From contig JAZAYU010000061.1 of the NCBI GenBank assembly GCA_038501625.1, positions 174,803 through 238,802 on the forward strand: DNA of 64,000 bases, in the 5' to 3' direction. Shown in pieces: positions 21,459 to 32,109 of the stretch. The stretch comes from Corbicula japonica. Lineage: Eukaryota; Mollusca; Bivalvia; Venerida; Cyrenidae. Within the stretch, counting starts at the first letter, position 1. The number at the start of each line of letters is the position of its first letter. The position numbers and the translations under genes were made by a program. The notes beneath the pieces were generated by a model. That model made no database searches and was not told where the DNA came from. It worked only from the letters and a program-made list of their open reading frames with translations.

Positions 21459-21699
21459 TTAATAGATTTTATCACTCCATGTTACTATTGTCTGCTTAGT
21501 AGAGGGACATATAATCTGCCATGTAACATTATTTTGAACTAAAATTGAAAAAGAATGTCCAACAATCATTATTAATTTCAATTTACTCAATTTTCAGACA
21601 GTAATATGCATTTCCATCACTGCCCATGAACTGGCTCAATCAAACCAAGACTTCAAAATATTTAGTTTAGTCATGTTCGATGACTTTCAAAGTTCCGTT

Positions 21700-22035
21700 T
21701 TCATCTATTTAAATATGACAGTATCTCTGACCACATGACAATCCTGTCTGATAAGGAAAAACTGGAATTTGTCCTCGGACACTGATGCCCCCACTGCTAA
21801 AACAACATTTGTAATAACAAAGGGACATAATTCTGGTTAAAATGGCCATAGGAATAAATCCTTTCTTTATGATCATCTACACATCCTGCTTGATCATCTG
21901 TGCAGATTGAAAGAAATCAACCTGATAGTTTAGGAGGAGTTGATGCCACAATATTTTGGGGACATAATTACGGACGGACGAATGGACAGAAGAGTGCAAA
22001 TCTATAAGCCTTCGACTTCGTGAGGGCATTATAAA
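21700..22035 (+). mobile_element. Pearl-like element, right end
   Basis: Diverged core with GGGACATAATTCTGG, followed by ACGGACGGACGAATGGACAG and a hairpin in which TAAGCCTTCGAC is followed by GTGAGGGCATTA. The core shares CTGACCACATGACAA and CCTGTCTG with 24045-24070. Confidence 0.55.
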
Positions 22036-22851
22036 TGAATGTCTAAGTAATAGCCAACATGTTTTGTGAAGAAACAGACAGAACAATATTTGTTTGTGCC
22101 ATGTGTGACGCCTGTAAAAAGTCTTCCCATACTTTCAATCAGTGCTGTTATCAATAAAAGACTATTAAGCATGACACATAATTTCTTTGTAAATCTTGTG
22201 CTCAAATCAGGGTTGGGCAGTGTGGTAATCATATATGTTTTCAGTACTGCCCATGAGCAGGCTCTATCAAACCTGCAATATTTGGATTATTTGTTGTGTT
22301 TGGTGATTTCCAAAAATCTTTTTAAATCTATTTTTATATACCTAACAGCATTTTCCAGTAACACAAACAACATCATGTAGGAATACATTGTGTCTATATA
22401 TGGAATTATTTATGCCTTTGGCTAATTATCAGATCAAATCATGACTTACGCTTAATAAAATTGCAACAGAAAATCTTACCTTTAAAATTGTGTACCTACG
22501 CTGGTTAAAATTTTCTCAGTATCTTTTATTTCTTAGACAAATAACAGAGCTGAGATCCGAGACATAAATGCAGGTTTCTGCAGATGCACACTAGCATGCA
22601 CATGCATTTTTTTTCTCTTTTTTTTCCAAGAGAAGTCTAGCTAATATTGAATTCTCCTGCCTACATCAAAGCCTACCAATAATTTTCTCGTACATAGGAT
22701 TTTTTTTCAATACTCATAAAATGCTACATTTCATGTTTCAATACTTTTGCAATTTTAATAATATTATACACATAAAGCTTTGAATTTTACTTTGTCTTGT
22801 TTCTGCAAGAAAGTAATTAATGAATCAACATGATTGCTTTTTCTAACTACT
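22036..22851. other. Unassigned AT-rich DNA
   Basis: No gene or element is identified. Minus-strand donors GTAAGAT (22472) and GTAAGTC (22447) are present, but only a 21-bp open exon could be built on the first, so none is called. Confidence 0.4.
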
Positions 22852-22855
22852 TTAA

Positions 22856-23094
22856 CCCTTTCCTCCATATATACACATTTTTACGTGTGTGCGACAAGTG
22901 TAGATCCAGATCAGCCAGCACAACCGTGCTGTCTTATCAGGATCTGCACAGTGGTCGCAATTTAGTCAAAAATAACCTAACAAATAAAAAAGTGAACAGT
23001 TGTAAGATCCTGATAGACCGCACAGAAGTGCCGGCTGATCTGGGTCTAAACTGTTCGCCCACGCAATAAATGTGTATCTATGGAGAAAAGATTG
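22856..23094 (-). mobile_element. TTAA MITE, nearly complete
   Basis: TTAA at 22852-22855, start CCCTTTCCTCCATATATAC, both hairpins present. The right end is mutated to AAAAGATTGAAC, so the second TTAA is lost. Confidence 0.88.
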
Positions 23095-24245
23095 AACTAG
23101 ATGGTCGTTGAACTGAATACTTGTGTTACATTGTACAACTATGTAAGACTAACAAGGTAAGATCATGTTGGAAGTGACACCATGCTTGACTAAGGTATTT
23201 GTCCCATCTAGCGGCCATGCTCCTTTAGCCGCCCATCGTGAGTTTTTAACTTGCAAATGAATAAGCACTTTTTATAACAAACAATTTTTACTCGGCTTTA
23301 TATTATGTAACTGCTTTACTAATTATTTCAGAATATCAACATGGTCAGCCAGGCCAGAAAATATCATTTTACAAGGAATGAACAACATGTTTACAAAGCT
23401 GTTTTTTATTTTTCTGTTTTGGTACAGCATGTATTGACTTTTTTATTTGCAAAAAGTTATTTCCTTTTTTTTCATTTAAGCTTTCGATTAACAAACAGTG
23501 TGATGTTATTTATCTTCTTGATTATTCTGTGATCTTTCTATTTAGTACCCTTTTACGTGCTCCTCCACCTTTACATAAATTTTCAAAGTGCCCTCACAGG
23601 GTGGAGGATGGTACTTGATAGTCAAAAAGATGCACATATAATCAAGTTAAAAAATTGGGGAAGGAATTCATTTTAAACAAGAAGACACCCCAATATGACA
23701 AAACCTGGTTTTCTTCTTGAAAAAAATTCTAAGTGAAAAAGGGGTATAACTATGACAAAATAAAGTCAAGTGTTATGAAACTTTCCCTGTTATTTGCTAT
23801 TTAGATGTTAGGAAACTATGTTTAGTTTTAAATTCTACTTTGAACGGTTACTGAGAAAAAGAGATCTTAAACAAAAACCTTATTGAAATGTTGACATCCG
23901 CCCACCAAATGACTGTGATATCTCAATCTAATAACCAGGGTTTTATAAAGAAAACCTGGTTAAGATGAAATATTAAACAGTGGCAAAATCATAGCCATTG
24001 TTAGTTTTCATCAATCCAAGACAGAAATCTGTCAAATGTGATTCTGACCACATGACAACCCTGTCTGCTAACGAAATATAAAGAGATGTCAAAGCAATAA
24101 CCAACATCTTAATATGTATAGAAACAGACAGACTGATCAATTGATAGACAAATAATTCCCTAGTATTGCCGTTTTCTTCAAAGAGGCAAATAAAGAAATC
24201 AGGTGCAAGTCCTAGCTTCAAAACAAGCAAGAGTTGATTTACAAT
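23095..24245. other. Mostly unassigned; weak pearl-like core at 23690-24070
   Basis: A diverged core unit with AAAAAGGGGTATAACTATG (23735) and GACCACATGACAACCCTGTC (24046) relates to 21700-22035. The rest shows nothing recognisable. Confidence 0.4.
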
Positions 24246-24690
24246 GACATAGAGGATATTTGTTTTAACCAGTATAAGATAGAAATATATTTCACCAAGT
24301 GAGCTCCGGAATTTGTATTTTCAAGAGTGCCGAAGCCACGAGTGAAAATACATGATTCCGGAGTTCACGAGTGAAATATATTTCTATCTTTCACTGGTTA
24401 AAACAAATTTTCTTTTTATTTTATGCTTTTAGTGTAAAATTAGCGTTAATTTAATAGAAAAGTTGCAAGAAATGGCGCCAAAACTGCTCGTTAATGAGGT
24501 GACATCATGACGTCAAATATACAAATTTGAGTCCGTTTTCTAATCGTTCTCATTTGATGTATAACGTGCATTTGAGTACCAACGTGAAAAAATCAGTGAA
24601 AATAAAAATGATATTCCACTGTTTGAAAACAGTGAAATACCACTTTTATTTCACCGGGAAAATTGGATTTCTTACAGTCATCCAGTCAGA
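24246..24690 (+). mobile_element. Foldback-headed repeat with CRE and E2F-like motifs
   Basis: A hairpin at about 24255-24420 pairs ATAGAAATATATTTCAC with GTGAAATATATTTCTAT around GAGCTCCGGAA. It is followed by ATGGCGCCAAAA (24474-24485, E2F-like), a perfect CRE palindrome TGACGTCA (24508-24515), and an inner hairpin ACTGTTTGAAAACAGTG. The whole block reappears in reverse orientation at 40245-40655, so it is a mobile unit. The superfamily is unknown and no protein is encoded. Confidence 0.75.
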
Positions 24691-24782
24691 AGAAAGGTGC
24701 AAGCAGTGTAATTAAAACAACCAGTATAAAAACAACACATGATGTCTAGCCAGAATAATTTAAATATTAAACAGATAATGTC

Positions 24783-24850
24783 CCAAGATTATAAAGCTGA
24801 GAATGGAAAACCTGTCTCAAACTCAAGGATCTGATCGGCTGAAATGGTGA
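24783..24850. mobile_element. Half copy of the 145-bp foldback
   Basis: CCAAGATTATAAAGCTGAG, CCTGTCTCAAACTCAAGGAT and CTGATCGGCTGAAATGG match the left arm only. The right arm is lost. Confidence 0.7.
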
Positions 24851-25440
24851 CAAATTCTGACAAAACAATGTAAAATTTCCGAGGGGTATAGGTCACGTTC
24901 CCAAAAAGGCGAAAATATGCCCTGGCTTATAATTATGGCTGAAAGGGTTTAGGAAACAATAACAGTCTACCAGTAGTAATATACTGCTTGCAAACATTTT
25001 AAACCAATAGTCACAGCTTGGTAAAAATTAACCTAAAAATGCTCAAGTTATTGAGCTGCCTACAAAAATTATCTCTAGAAAGGAATAAAAAATATAAGAC
25101 TAAATGGGTGTACAGTTGAACACTATAAGGTTGCCCTCTGGTACTTTATAAGAATGAAATGTCCAACTACATATTTGAGCATAACTACATTATATGTGAC
25201 CTTGATCTAAAGAATTTGGCATCATCATGACTGTGTTTTCGTAAGAAATATAGATGAAAGTTTGATGAAGAAATATTAGGAAATGACAATCCTTATGTCT
25301 TGTCTTTTCTTTGAAAAAGCAACAAAAACTATAAGCTTAAGACTGCGGGCAAAAGATGCGATTGACAAATCTGGATCACCCAGACGATTGGTATAATGCT
25401 CCTCGCTCTTTTTATACAGGCTCAGATATATGCATTAAGT
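24851..25440. other. Unassigned; one pearl-like core unit at 25185-25310
   Basis: TGTGACCTTGATCTAAAGAA, TTGGCATCATCATGA and GATGAAGAAATATTAGGAAA match the core family at 46380-47010. The rest is featureless. Confidence 0.45.
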
Positions 25441-25443
25441 AAA

Positions 25444-25677
25444 CCCTTTTCTCCATAAATACTCATTTTTAGGCATTTGGGACCAGTGTAGATCCAGATC
25501 AGCCAGCACATCAGTGCCATCTGATCAGGATCTGCACTGGTCACATTTTGGTCAGAAATAACCTAATGAATCAAAAAACGAACAGTTTAGATCCTGACCA
25601 GACAGCACGGATGTGCCGGCTGATCTGGATCTAAACTGTTCGCCCTAGCAATAAAGGTGTATCTATGGAGAAAAGGG
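25444..25677 (-). mobile_element. TTAA MITE, complete, mutated left target
   Basis: 234 bp. The left target reads TAAA rather than TTAA, while the right target TTAA (25678-25681) is intact. Both hairpins are present. Confidence 0.9.
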
Positions 25678-25984
25678 TTAATATATGTTCAGATATATGT
25701 ATTAAAAAATTAAAAGCGGATGGTGGAACATGTAGTCTGATAATATTCAGAAACTTGGCTAATTATACAATCAGATTCCAGAGTATAATAAAAAAAACTC
25801 TGCTCCACAAATACAGTAGGAACTAGACCTTCCTAGAATATTGCTGCTCCACTGGCAAATATCGAAGAACAATAATCAATTAGCATGTCAAAACACTGCT
25901 CTAGTCTCATTTCTGTTAAATCGGTTGCATGAAAACAGAGATATCTAAACCATGTTAATTAAACCTTCGTGCTAACCACTGTGA

Positions 25985-26202
25985 CGGTATTTGTCCCATT
26001 TGTGACCAGTTTAGATGCAGATCAGCAAGGGCATCTGTGAAATTCTGATCTGGATCTAAAATGTTTGCTTTCTGGTTAGAAAAAACCTAACAAACCATAA
26101 AGCAAACAGTTTAGATCCTGATCAGATGGCACAGAAAAGCCAGCTGATCTGGATCTAAACTGTTTACCCATGCAATAAAAGTATTATCTATAGAGTAAAG
26201 GG
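25985..26202 (-). mobile_element. TTAA MITE, diverged copy next to another
   Basis: Contains GACCAGTTTAGATGCAGATC, AAAACCTAACAAACC and CAGTTTAGATCCTGATC. It ends AGTAAAGGG at 26202, only about 11 bp before the next MITE starts. The left end is degraded. The two copies are tandem neighbours. Confidence 0.8.
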
Positions 26203-26235
26203 ATAACCCTTAACCCTTTCCTCCATAGAAACACC

Positions 26236-26523
26236 GCGCCCGCCCGGCTAGCTCAGCGGATAGAGCATCGGACTGTCAATCCAGGGGTCGTGAGTTCGAT
26301 CCCCAGATGAGGCGGGAAAAATTTCTCCGTGACAATTGAACTCGGACATTGCATCTGAGAGTCATTTGTCCCTCACCTCTGATCCAAGTGAGGAAGCAGT
26401 CAGTCGCTTGCGGAGAAATTGGTTAGTACTGGTTAGAGACCCAGGAACACCGGTTAGGTGGACTGACCGCCGGGATATAACCAGAAAGTGTTGAAACCAG
26501 GCGTTAAACCCCAAACAAACAAA
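26236..26523 (+). mobile_element. tRNA-derived SINE with 13-bp target duplication
   Basis: The head is tRNA-like, with box A TAGCTCAGCGGATAGAGC (TAGCTCAGNNG type) and box B GAGTTCGATCC; the anticodon-loop region is GACTGTCAATCC. A body with GGTTAGTACTGGTTAGAGAC and CCAGGAACACCGGTTAGG follows, then the tail GCGTTAAACCCC and (CAAA)n. CCATAGAAACACC is duplicated at 26223-26235 and 26524-26536. The body looks like the core found in MetaSINE-type SINEs of invertebrates (inference from memory). It is not a working tRNA gene, since the acceptor stem lacks a proper partner and the tail is a retroposon tail. Confidence 0.88.
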
Positions 26524-26560
26524 CCATAGAAACACCATTATTGCATGGGCAAACAGCGTA

Positions 26561-26738
26561 CAGTGAAACCTGCCTTATCAGCCACTTGCGAATAGCAACC
26601 ACCTGTCTTAAACAGCCAGTTTGAATATGACCTAAACTGACATTTTGTTCTCATTTTTTACTGTCTGTAACAGCCACCTGTCTTCAGCAGCCACTTTTTG
26701 TCACTCCCTTGAGTGGCTGCTGAAGACAGGTTTGACTG
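26561..26738. mobile_element. 178-bp TA-flanked MITE, Tigger-like ends
   Basis: Ends CAGTGAAACCTGCCTTATCA and (reversed) CAGTCAAACCTGTCTTCAGC, with TA at 26559-26560 and 26739-26740. CAGTNAAACCTG ends are typical of pogo/Tigger relatives. An inner CAGCCACCTGTCTTCAGCAG relates to the right end, suggesting the element arose by end duplication. Confidence 0.85.
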
Positions 26739-26921
26739 TAGATCCAGATCAGCCAGCATATCCATGCTGTCTGATCAGGATCTAAACTGTTGCTTTTTGA
26801 TTTTTGATGTCACATTAGGTTATTTCTGATCAAAATGCGACCAGTGCAAATCCTGATCAGACAGCACAGATGTGCCGGCTGATCTGGATCTACATTGGTC
26901 ACACATGTGTAAAAATGCATA

Positions 26922-27813
26922 CAGTCCAGTCGCGATTTTACGAATTGGCATCGGACCAAGCCGATTATTCGTAGTATCGCATTTTTCGTAGTATCGCATT
27001 TTTGACATTTGGTTGTTGATACCGTCGCAAATCGTCAATGTCGTTATATGACGTAATGTGTTATTGCTGTTATATGTCAAGGTCACTAAATAAAAAGGCA
27101 AAGAGAACATTTCGATGTATTTTATTGTGAAATGACATGTAATCATCGATCATTCAATACATTTAAATTAATAGCACATTTTTAAATTACATAAAAAAGC
27201 ACAACATGAATTTTCAATTACATGCATAACGTAAAACACATTCAGGTTCACAGTTTCTGAAATTCTGATTCAGCTATCCTCCCAGTTAAAAACCGAGCCC
27301 TTCACTGAATTGCTCAGAATGCCGATATCAATTTACTGAAATATTATCTAAGATTCGCCATAGTAATAAGATAATGCAGAATTAAATTGCAGAAGTAGAA
27401 TGACAAGCAACACAATTGTTTTAGATTATATACAAGTTTAAACCTTTGACATGTAATCACTCAAACTGTTTGTTACAAGCAAACACGCCCGCTGATTGCT
27501 TACAGAGCATATCGTGTCACAACTGCTTGGGTCGATAATTGCTCAACAATACAAATCACGGATATCGCTTGAAAAGGTGTGAAAATCACCCGTCAGACCG
27601 AAATTCGTTAAATTGCATCCTTGTTACACTGTAAATCAGCTGAAGGGACTGTCATAATTATTCGTTATATCGCATTTTTCGATAAATCGCGTCTTCGTTA
27701 TATCGCATCTTTTTTATATTGAATAAAGAAGGAATTCGGACGGGACCGGCCGCCCAATTCGTAGTACACCGTTATTTCGTAGTATCGCGATTCGTAAAAT
27801 CGCGACTGGACTG
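26922..27813. mobile_element. 892-bp TA-flanked DNA transposon
   Basis: Perfect 24-bp inverted ends start CAGTCCAGTCGCG and continue ATTTTACGAAT. TA is duplicated at 26920-26921 and 27814-27815. Repeated TTCGTAGTATCGCATTTTT motifs lie near both ends. No transposase frame; non-autonomous. The perfect ends suggest recent activity. Confidence 0.9.
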
Positions 27814-27835
27814 TATATAAGAAGGAAAGGGTTAA

Positions 27836-28085
27836 AGTGCAAAGCACATCATTTGTCAGATATGCAACCAGTATAGACCTGGATCAGTCTGAATATCCAT
27901 CCAGTCTGATCAGAATCTACTTTTCGGTATTCAAGTCAGTCAGTTCAGTAAAACCTCACATTGAACGGTGACTGAACTGCTTAATACTGGTAATAATACT
28001 TAATACTGGTAAAAGCGATTGAAATTTATAATAGCTTAGAGCTGTCAAATATAATGACTAAATAAAAAGAAAGATTTTTATATAA
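27836..28085. other. Unassigned spacer, downstream intron of the exon at 28098
   Basis: A diverged MITE-like piece (CAACCAGTATAGACCTGGAT, 27867) is present. Nothing else is recognised. Confidence 0.35.
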
Positions 28086-28097
28086 TTATTATCTTAC

Positions 28098-28200
28098 TTT
28101 TGAGGTAAATCTGGTCCCAAAGACAAAGAGCTGCTCGGAAAATCTGTCTGCTAGATGTTTTGTTGTCTCCGACTTGTCTTCATGGTCTCCCATAAAAGTG
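28098..28200 (-). CDS. Candidate internal coding exon, unknown gene
   Basis: On the minus strand the acceptor TTTAATTATTTCAG precedes 28200 and the donor TCAAAA followed by GTAAGATAAT lies at 28097. Only one of three frames is open. It begins one base into a codon and ends on a codon boundary, giving 34 residues that include GDHEDKSETTKHLADRFSEQ and end FGTRFTSK. The composition (acidic start, then an amphipathic helix-like stretch) looks coding. The protein is not recognised. The upstream intron contains a bivalve-type repeat starting about 45 bp away, which fits an exon island in repeat-rich DNA. Confidence 0.6.
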
Positions 28201-28239
28201 CTGAAATAATTAAAGACAGCCTTGTCATTCTTCAGAAAA

Positions 28240-28360
28240 CAAGAGAACCATGATTGCCCTGAATCGCTCACCTGAACAATCTCACTAAAGTCAGATCTAA
28301 CAAAATGTTAGATCTGATGACGGCCATGCAGACACCATACATAAGTAATAGCAGCTTTTC
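28240..28360. repeat. Dispersed repeat fragment, shared with 7549-7615
   Basis: AACAAGAGAACCATGATTGC, CCTGAATCGCTCACCTGA is a motif I recall as the head of a common bivalve repeat. The second part repeats 7549-7615 (TGTTAGATCTGATGACGGCC). Confidence 0.6.
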
Positions 28361-28972
28361 TCCCCGATTACTTTTTTTTTAGAAATTGTCAACATAGGAA
28401 GTATGATTTATTTTGCTCACAAAATGATCTAAATATTCTTAAAATCTATTTATAGTTTTTGAGAAGAGGAATTTTTAAGATTTTTACTGGTCATAATCTT
28501 AAACCCGTCACACCAGGGTCACGTTCTCACGGCGTTCCCACGGCGTTCAAGAACGCCGAGGTGCGCGCAGTACGATAGCAAGCATCGCCGCACCAACGCA
28601 GTGGCATCGCCAGTAAACGCAGTGGGATCGCATAGAACACCTAGCCACGGCGCTCACTTTGAGCATGCACAAAACAAAGATCGTCGCTCGGCGTTCTTAT
28701 AAGAGCGCAGTGGGATAGCCGTATGGTCGCCGTAGCAGTACAGTAAGGTCTCCTACAACGCCGCAGGAGCTCTTAGGGCGCGCACAGAGGTCGCAGTGCA
28801 AACGCTGTGGTAATTGGTGGTGCTTGCATGGAGATTGCACGGCGTTCTCTGAGATGTCACTGCGTCTTTACAGCACTTTATGACGCATCCAAGGCGTATA
28901 TACGGAGTGTTAATTGTTTCACTGCGCTCTTTCAACGACTGTACAGAGCTATCACAGCAATCAGTGCGCTCC

Positions 28973-29080
28973 CAATGCGCTTCTACAGCGTTGTCACAGC
29001 GATCATTGTGCTCCCAATGCGCTTCTACCGCGTTGTCACAGCGATCATTGCGCTCCCTATGCGCTTCTACTGCGTTGATT
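28973..29080. repeat. 42-bp tandem repeats inside the Harbinger-type element
   Basis: About 2.5 units of CTCCCAATGCGCTTCTAC followed by CGCGTTGTCACAGCGATCAT. They give short overlapping open frames on both strands (for example NAVEAHWE on minus) that are not genes. Confidence 0.85.
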
Positions 29081-29281
29081 GACGTTTGTATGACAAACAC
29101 AAAATTGTATAAATGTACAGATTGGCAAATAAACATTCATTTCACCATGACTGAAGTACAGCAGCAAGTCGGGCTATTGCTAACCTACAATCATGTCAAG
29201 CAAATATGACGTAGGAGAGCTCAAGTGCATAGGAGGGTCTGGGTTCGACCATAGCTGGACGAAGGCAGACGGTTTCAGCAT

Positions 29282-29673
29282 GGCCATTATCATCGGCTCA
29301 TGCCTGAGCTGCGATATGAGGACCCTGCTTAAGTTACTTCAACTATCTCCTAGTGCCGTCTGCCTTGTTTGATGAGCTTCTAGAGAGACTGCGTCCTCGA
29401 ATCACTAAGCAAGACACCCGGTATAGGCAAGCATTCGAACCAGAAATAAAACTAGCTATGACAATGCGTCTTCTTGCATCTGGGGACAGATATGCAAGCA
29501 TGAAATTCGATTTTAGAGTGTCTCACAATACAATGTCATTGTGTGTATGTGAAGTATTCCAGGCTATTATTGATGATTACAAAAACGAGTGCAGTCAGTG
29601 TCCTACCACCGAAGCAGAATGAAGAGCAATTTCAGCTGAATTTGAACGCAGATGGAACGTGCCCCATGCATGC
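29282..29673 (+). pseudogene. PIF/Harbinger (HARBI1-like) transposase fragment
   Basis: Matches the N-terminal helical part of Harbinger transposases: RLMPELRYEDPA, then a frame change near 29327-29334, then YFNYL, ALFDELLERLRPRITKQDT, RLLASGDRYASM and EVFQAIIDDY. A TGA at 29620 sits where the family has W (TGG). Homology continues to FERRWNVPHAC and stops at 29673. In intact relatives GA-D-GKH, carrying the first catalytic aspartate of the DDE triad, follows at once. All catalytic residues are therefore lost by an internal deletion, in addition to the frameshift and stop. Confidence 0.88.
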
Positions 29674-30202
29674 ACACTTCGTTTAATAGGTAGAACGTCA
29701 TCAACACGCCGTCAGCGCAGCTTGAGCGCCGTGAAAGTGCAGTGCACGCAGTGGAAGCGCCGTAAGAACGCCCTGAAATCGCAGTGCACGCAGTGGAGGC
29801 GCCATAAGAGCGCAGGCAATCGTGGACAAGAACTCCGTAAGAACGCGATAGAGCGCCATGTAAACTCCAAAGCAACGCCATGATTGCAGTGAGGACGCCG
29901 TGCAGTCTCCATCTTCACGATAAAAGTCAGATTTTTCTTGCGATCTCATGGCGTTCTGGAAAATTAAACAACGCCTTGGCAATGCAGAGGAAACACGCTG
30001 TAATGTGACAGGGCCTTTACCAACTTTAGAATAGGTAAACTCCAGAATGCTTAAGGCTGATTTTGAGTGGTTTTAGAGGAGATTCACCAAACAATTATTG
30101 TGTGAAAAAACAACAACAACAAAAACGTGTTTCGAACCTACAACCTATAACAGCGTTGCTACTATTGGATTTCAAAATGACTGCGTCTTAGAATACTCAG
30201 CT

Positions 30203-30312
30203 AATGGGACAAGTATTGGGAGCTTCACGCTTTGTATTAAACATGGATTAAAATATTATTCATTGTTTACATGTAAACACGCCAATGTAAACATTGCCAA
30301 ATTACCTTTGTC
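30203..30312. repeat. Dispersed repeat, shared with 16718-16835
   Basis: GGGACAAGTATTGGGAGC, AAAATATTATTCATTG and AAACACGCCAATGTAAACAT follow the order of the other copy with scattered differences. Confidence 0.65.
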
Positions 30313-30349
30313 CAATAATAACTGACCACATATTATCAATATGTAAAAA

Positions 30350-30535
30350 CATGGTAATAAAGTCCAGAACTCATCAGCTGGCACATCTGGCCATCTGATC
30401 TTGCACTGTTCGCTTTTTGGTAAGAAATAACCTAATTAATCAAAAAGAACGGTGCAGATCCTTGCCATCTGATCTAGATCTATTCTGTTAGATCATGGAT
30501 CACAACCATATCCCACGGAGTCAAGGGTAAAACAT
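30350..30535. mobile_element. TTAA MITE, diverged, alternate-end subfamily
   Basis: AGCTGGCACATCTGGCCATC, TTCGCTTTTTGGTAAGAAAT and AATAACCTAATTAATC. The right end, ACAACCATATCCCACGGAGT, is the inverse of the left end at 31053, defining a subfamily with ACTCNNTGGGATATGG ends. Confidence 0.7.
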
Positions 30536-30563
30536 TGGGTCTCTGATTGCTGATCGATTTTAA

Positions 30564-30883
30564 CCCTTTCCTTCATAGAAACACCTTTATTGCAAGGGCA
30601 AACAGTTCAGATCCAGATCAGATGGCACATCCTAAACTGTTTTCTGACTAGTGCAGATCCTGATCAGACAGCACACTGATCTGGATCTACACTGGTTCCA
30701 AGGTTATATAGCTGAGATTGGAAACCAGTCTCAAATCTCAAGCATCTGATTGGCTGAAATGGCGACTGGTCGCCATTTCAGCCAATCAGATGCTTGAGAT
30801 TTGAGACTGGTTTCCAAACTCAGTTTTATAACCTTCAGCCCTGGTCGCACATTCATAAAAATGTGTATATATGGAGGAAAGGG
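30564..30883 (+). mobile_element. TTAA MITE carrying a foldback
   Basis: TTAA at 30560-30563 and 30884-30887, ends CCCTTTCC/GGAAAGGG. The first hairpin and spacer are partly deleted (CATCCTAAACTGTTTTCTGA). The foldback at 30696-30840 sits in ACTGGTCGC. Confidence 0.9.
30696..30840. mobile_element. 145-bp foldback element with CTGG duplication
   Basis: Palindromic element as at 20602-20746. CTGG is duplicated at 30692-30695 and 30841-30844. Removing the insert plus one CTGG restores the exact host MITE sequence ACACTGGTCGCAC, so the boundaries are certain. Confidence 0.92.
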
Positions 30884-30917
30884 TTAAATAAATCTGTCCG
30901 CAAACTGACCAATCACA

Positions 30918-30968
30918 CACTTGAATTCAGAGACTGGTCTTCAGCCTCTAAGTCATGATCTTCGGCCC
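30918..30968. mobile_element. Fragment of the 145-bp foldback
   Basis: GAGACTGGTCTTCAGCCTC and CATGATCTTCGGCCCT match the right arm and terminus. Confidence 0.5.
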
Positions 30969-31052
30969 TACTGTTCTGCACTGTGATTGAAAATTGAATG
31001 TATGATTGGGAAAACACACTGAAAGCACAGCAACTGGAACTTCGACCCTTAA

Positions 31053-31277
31053 CTCAATGGGATATGGCTGTTATCCCATGGGGAAACAGAATAGATCCAG
31101 ATCAGCTGGCACATCTGTTCCATTGAATCAGGATCTGCACAGTTTGCTTTAGATTTATTTCTGACCAATGTTGACCAGTGCAGATCCAGATCACACAGCA
31201 TAGATGTGCCGGCTGATCTGGATCTACACTGATTGTACAAATGTACATGCACTATACTCATATTTATGGAGAAAGGG
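31053..31277 (+). mobile_element. TTAA MITE, alternate-end subfamily
   Basis: TTAA at 31049-31052 and 31278-31281. The left end is CTCAATGGGATATGGCTG instead of CCCTTTCC, while the right end keeps GAGAAAGGG. The interior is normal (GTTGACCAGTGCAGATCC). Confidence 0.85.
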
Positions 31278-31281
31278 TTAA

Positions 31282-32109
31282 GAGAAACAGATATGTTATG
31301 CACCTTTGTATATAGGTATGTTACCCTTTGTATATAGGTATGTTACGCACCTTTATTCAGTTTGAGTCATTCATAAAACTGTTCAGACAACAATGCAAAT
31401 CAATTCCTAGGAGACAGATTATATTGAAAAAACCAGCAAAATTACAATTGTGGAAAAATGACCCAAGTTAGCAAAATAAAATACAACAAAAATTTGCTTA
31501 GAATAAAATATTATACCATTTCTGTTAAAAATTAAGACTGCTACCCTATTGGGGATCTGACGAGGCACTCAAACATGATTTTATCAATAACCTTGCAAAC
31601 CAATCAGAAATCATAAATGTACATTATGATTGTCTGATTGTCAATGTGCCATCTAACCTGGATCTAGCGCGACTATTTGTGCGTGACAATGACTTTTTGA
31701 TATAATTATGTGATGATCGTCCTTCGTGCACAATCCAGTTACTATTCAAATCAATGCGGAAAATTTTTCTTCTATTTCTATATGCCGCCGATCAGAATTT
31801 GCATCGCAACTTTGGTGACTCCAAAAAGCATATTAAACCATATGTATCTTTAAAAAATTTACATACCTGAAAAGCCACATTCAAGTAGAATCAATATATG
31901 TAATACTTTATAAACAACGGTTTCGTTTTTTATGCAAAACTCTTTTAAACCTCCACCCATGTCAACAAATTTCAATTTCGGCGCTTAAAGTTTACCTGAC
32001 TCACGTTTATCGATAAATAACAGAATTTAAATCGGGTCCATTTCCACCACAGTTTTGATCGTAACTGCTTGAGACGTAAAGGACAGACATCTGTAAAAAG
32101 TCAATATGA
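31282..32109. other. Unassigned AT-rich DNA
   Basis: Holds a small two-copy repeat, CTTTGTATATAGGTATGTTA (31302-31351). No gene or element ends are seen. Confidence 0.4.

Larger units (their letters stand above)
26214..27831 (+). mobile_element. TTAA MITE carrying three separate insertions
   Basis: TTAA flanks at 26210-26213 and 27832-27835. Host segments are 26214-26235, 26537-26560, 26739-26921 and 27816-27831, and together they make a normal copy. The insertions are a SINE (26236-26523), a 178-bp TA element (26561-26738) and an 892-bp TA element (26922-27813), each with its own target duplication. Confidence 0.9.
28502..30016 (+). mobile_element. Decayed PIF/Harbinger-type element, 1.5 kb
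   Basis: The right end reads, reversed, AGGCCCTGTCACA; the left end AACCCGTCACA is the same with small deletions. TTA flanks both sides (28499-28501 and 30017-30019), the TWA target of PIF/Harbinger. Subterminal regions are GC- and CpG-rich, with many GGCGTTC, GCGCAGTG and GAACGCC motifs, plus 42-bp repeats at about 28973-29080. Inside lies a transposase remnant (29282-29673). GC content is well above the surrounding DNA. Confidence 0.82.

Noticed and set aside
26236..26310. Functional tRNA gene
   Set aside because: Boxes A and B are present, but the acceptor arm does not close properly, and a SINE body, tail and 13-bp target duplication follow.
29603..29982. Overlapping minus-strand genes in the Harbinger-type element
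   Set aside because: These frames come from GC-rich subterminal repeats and overlap the transposase remnant on the other strand.
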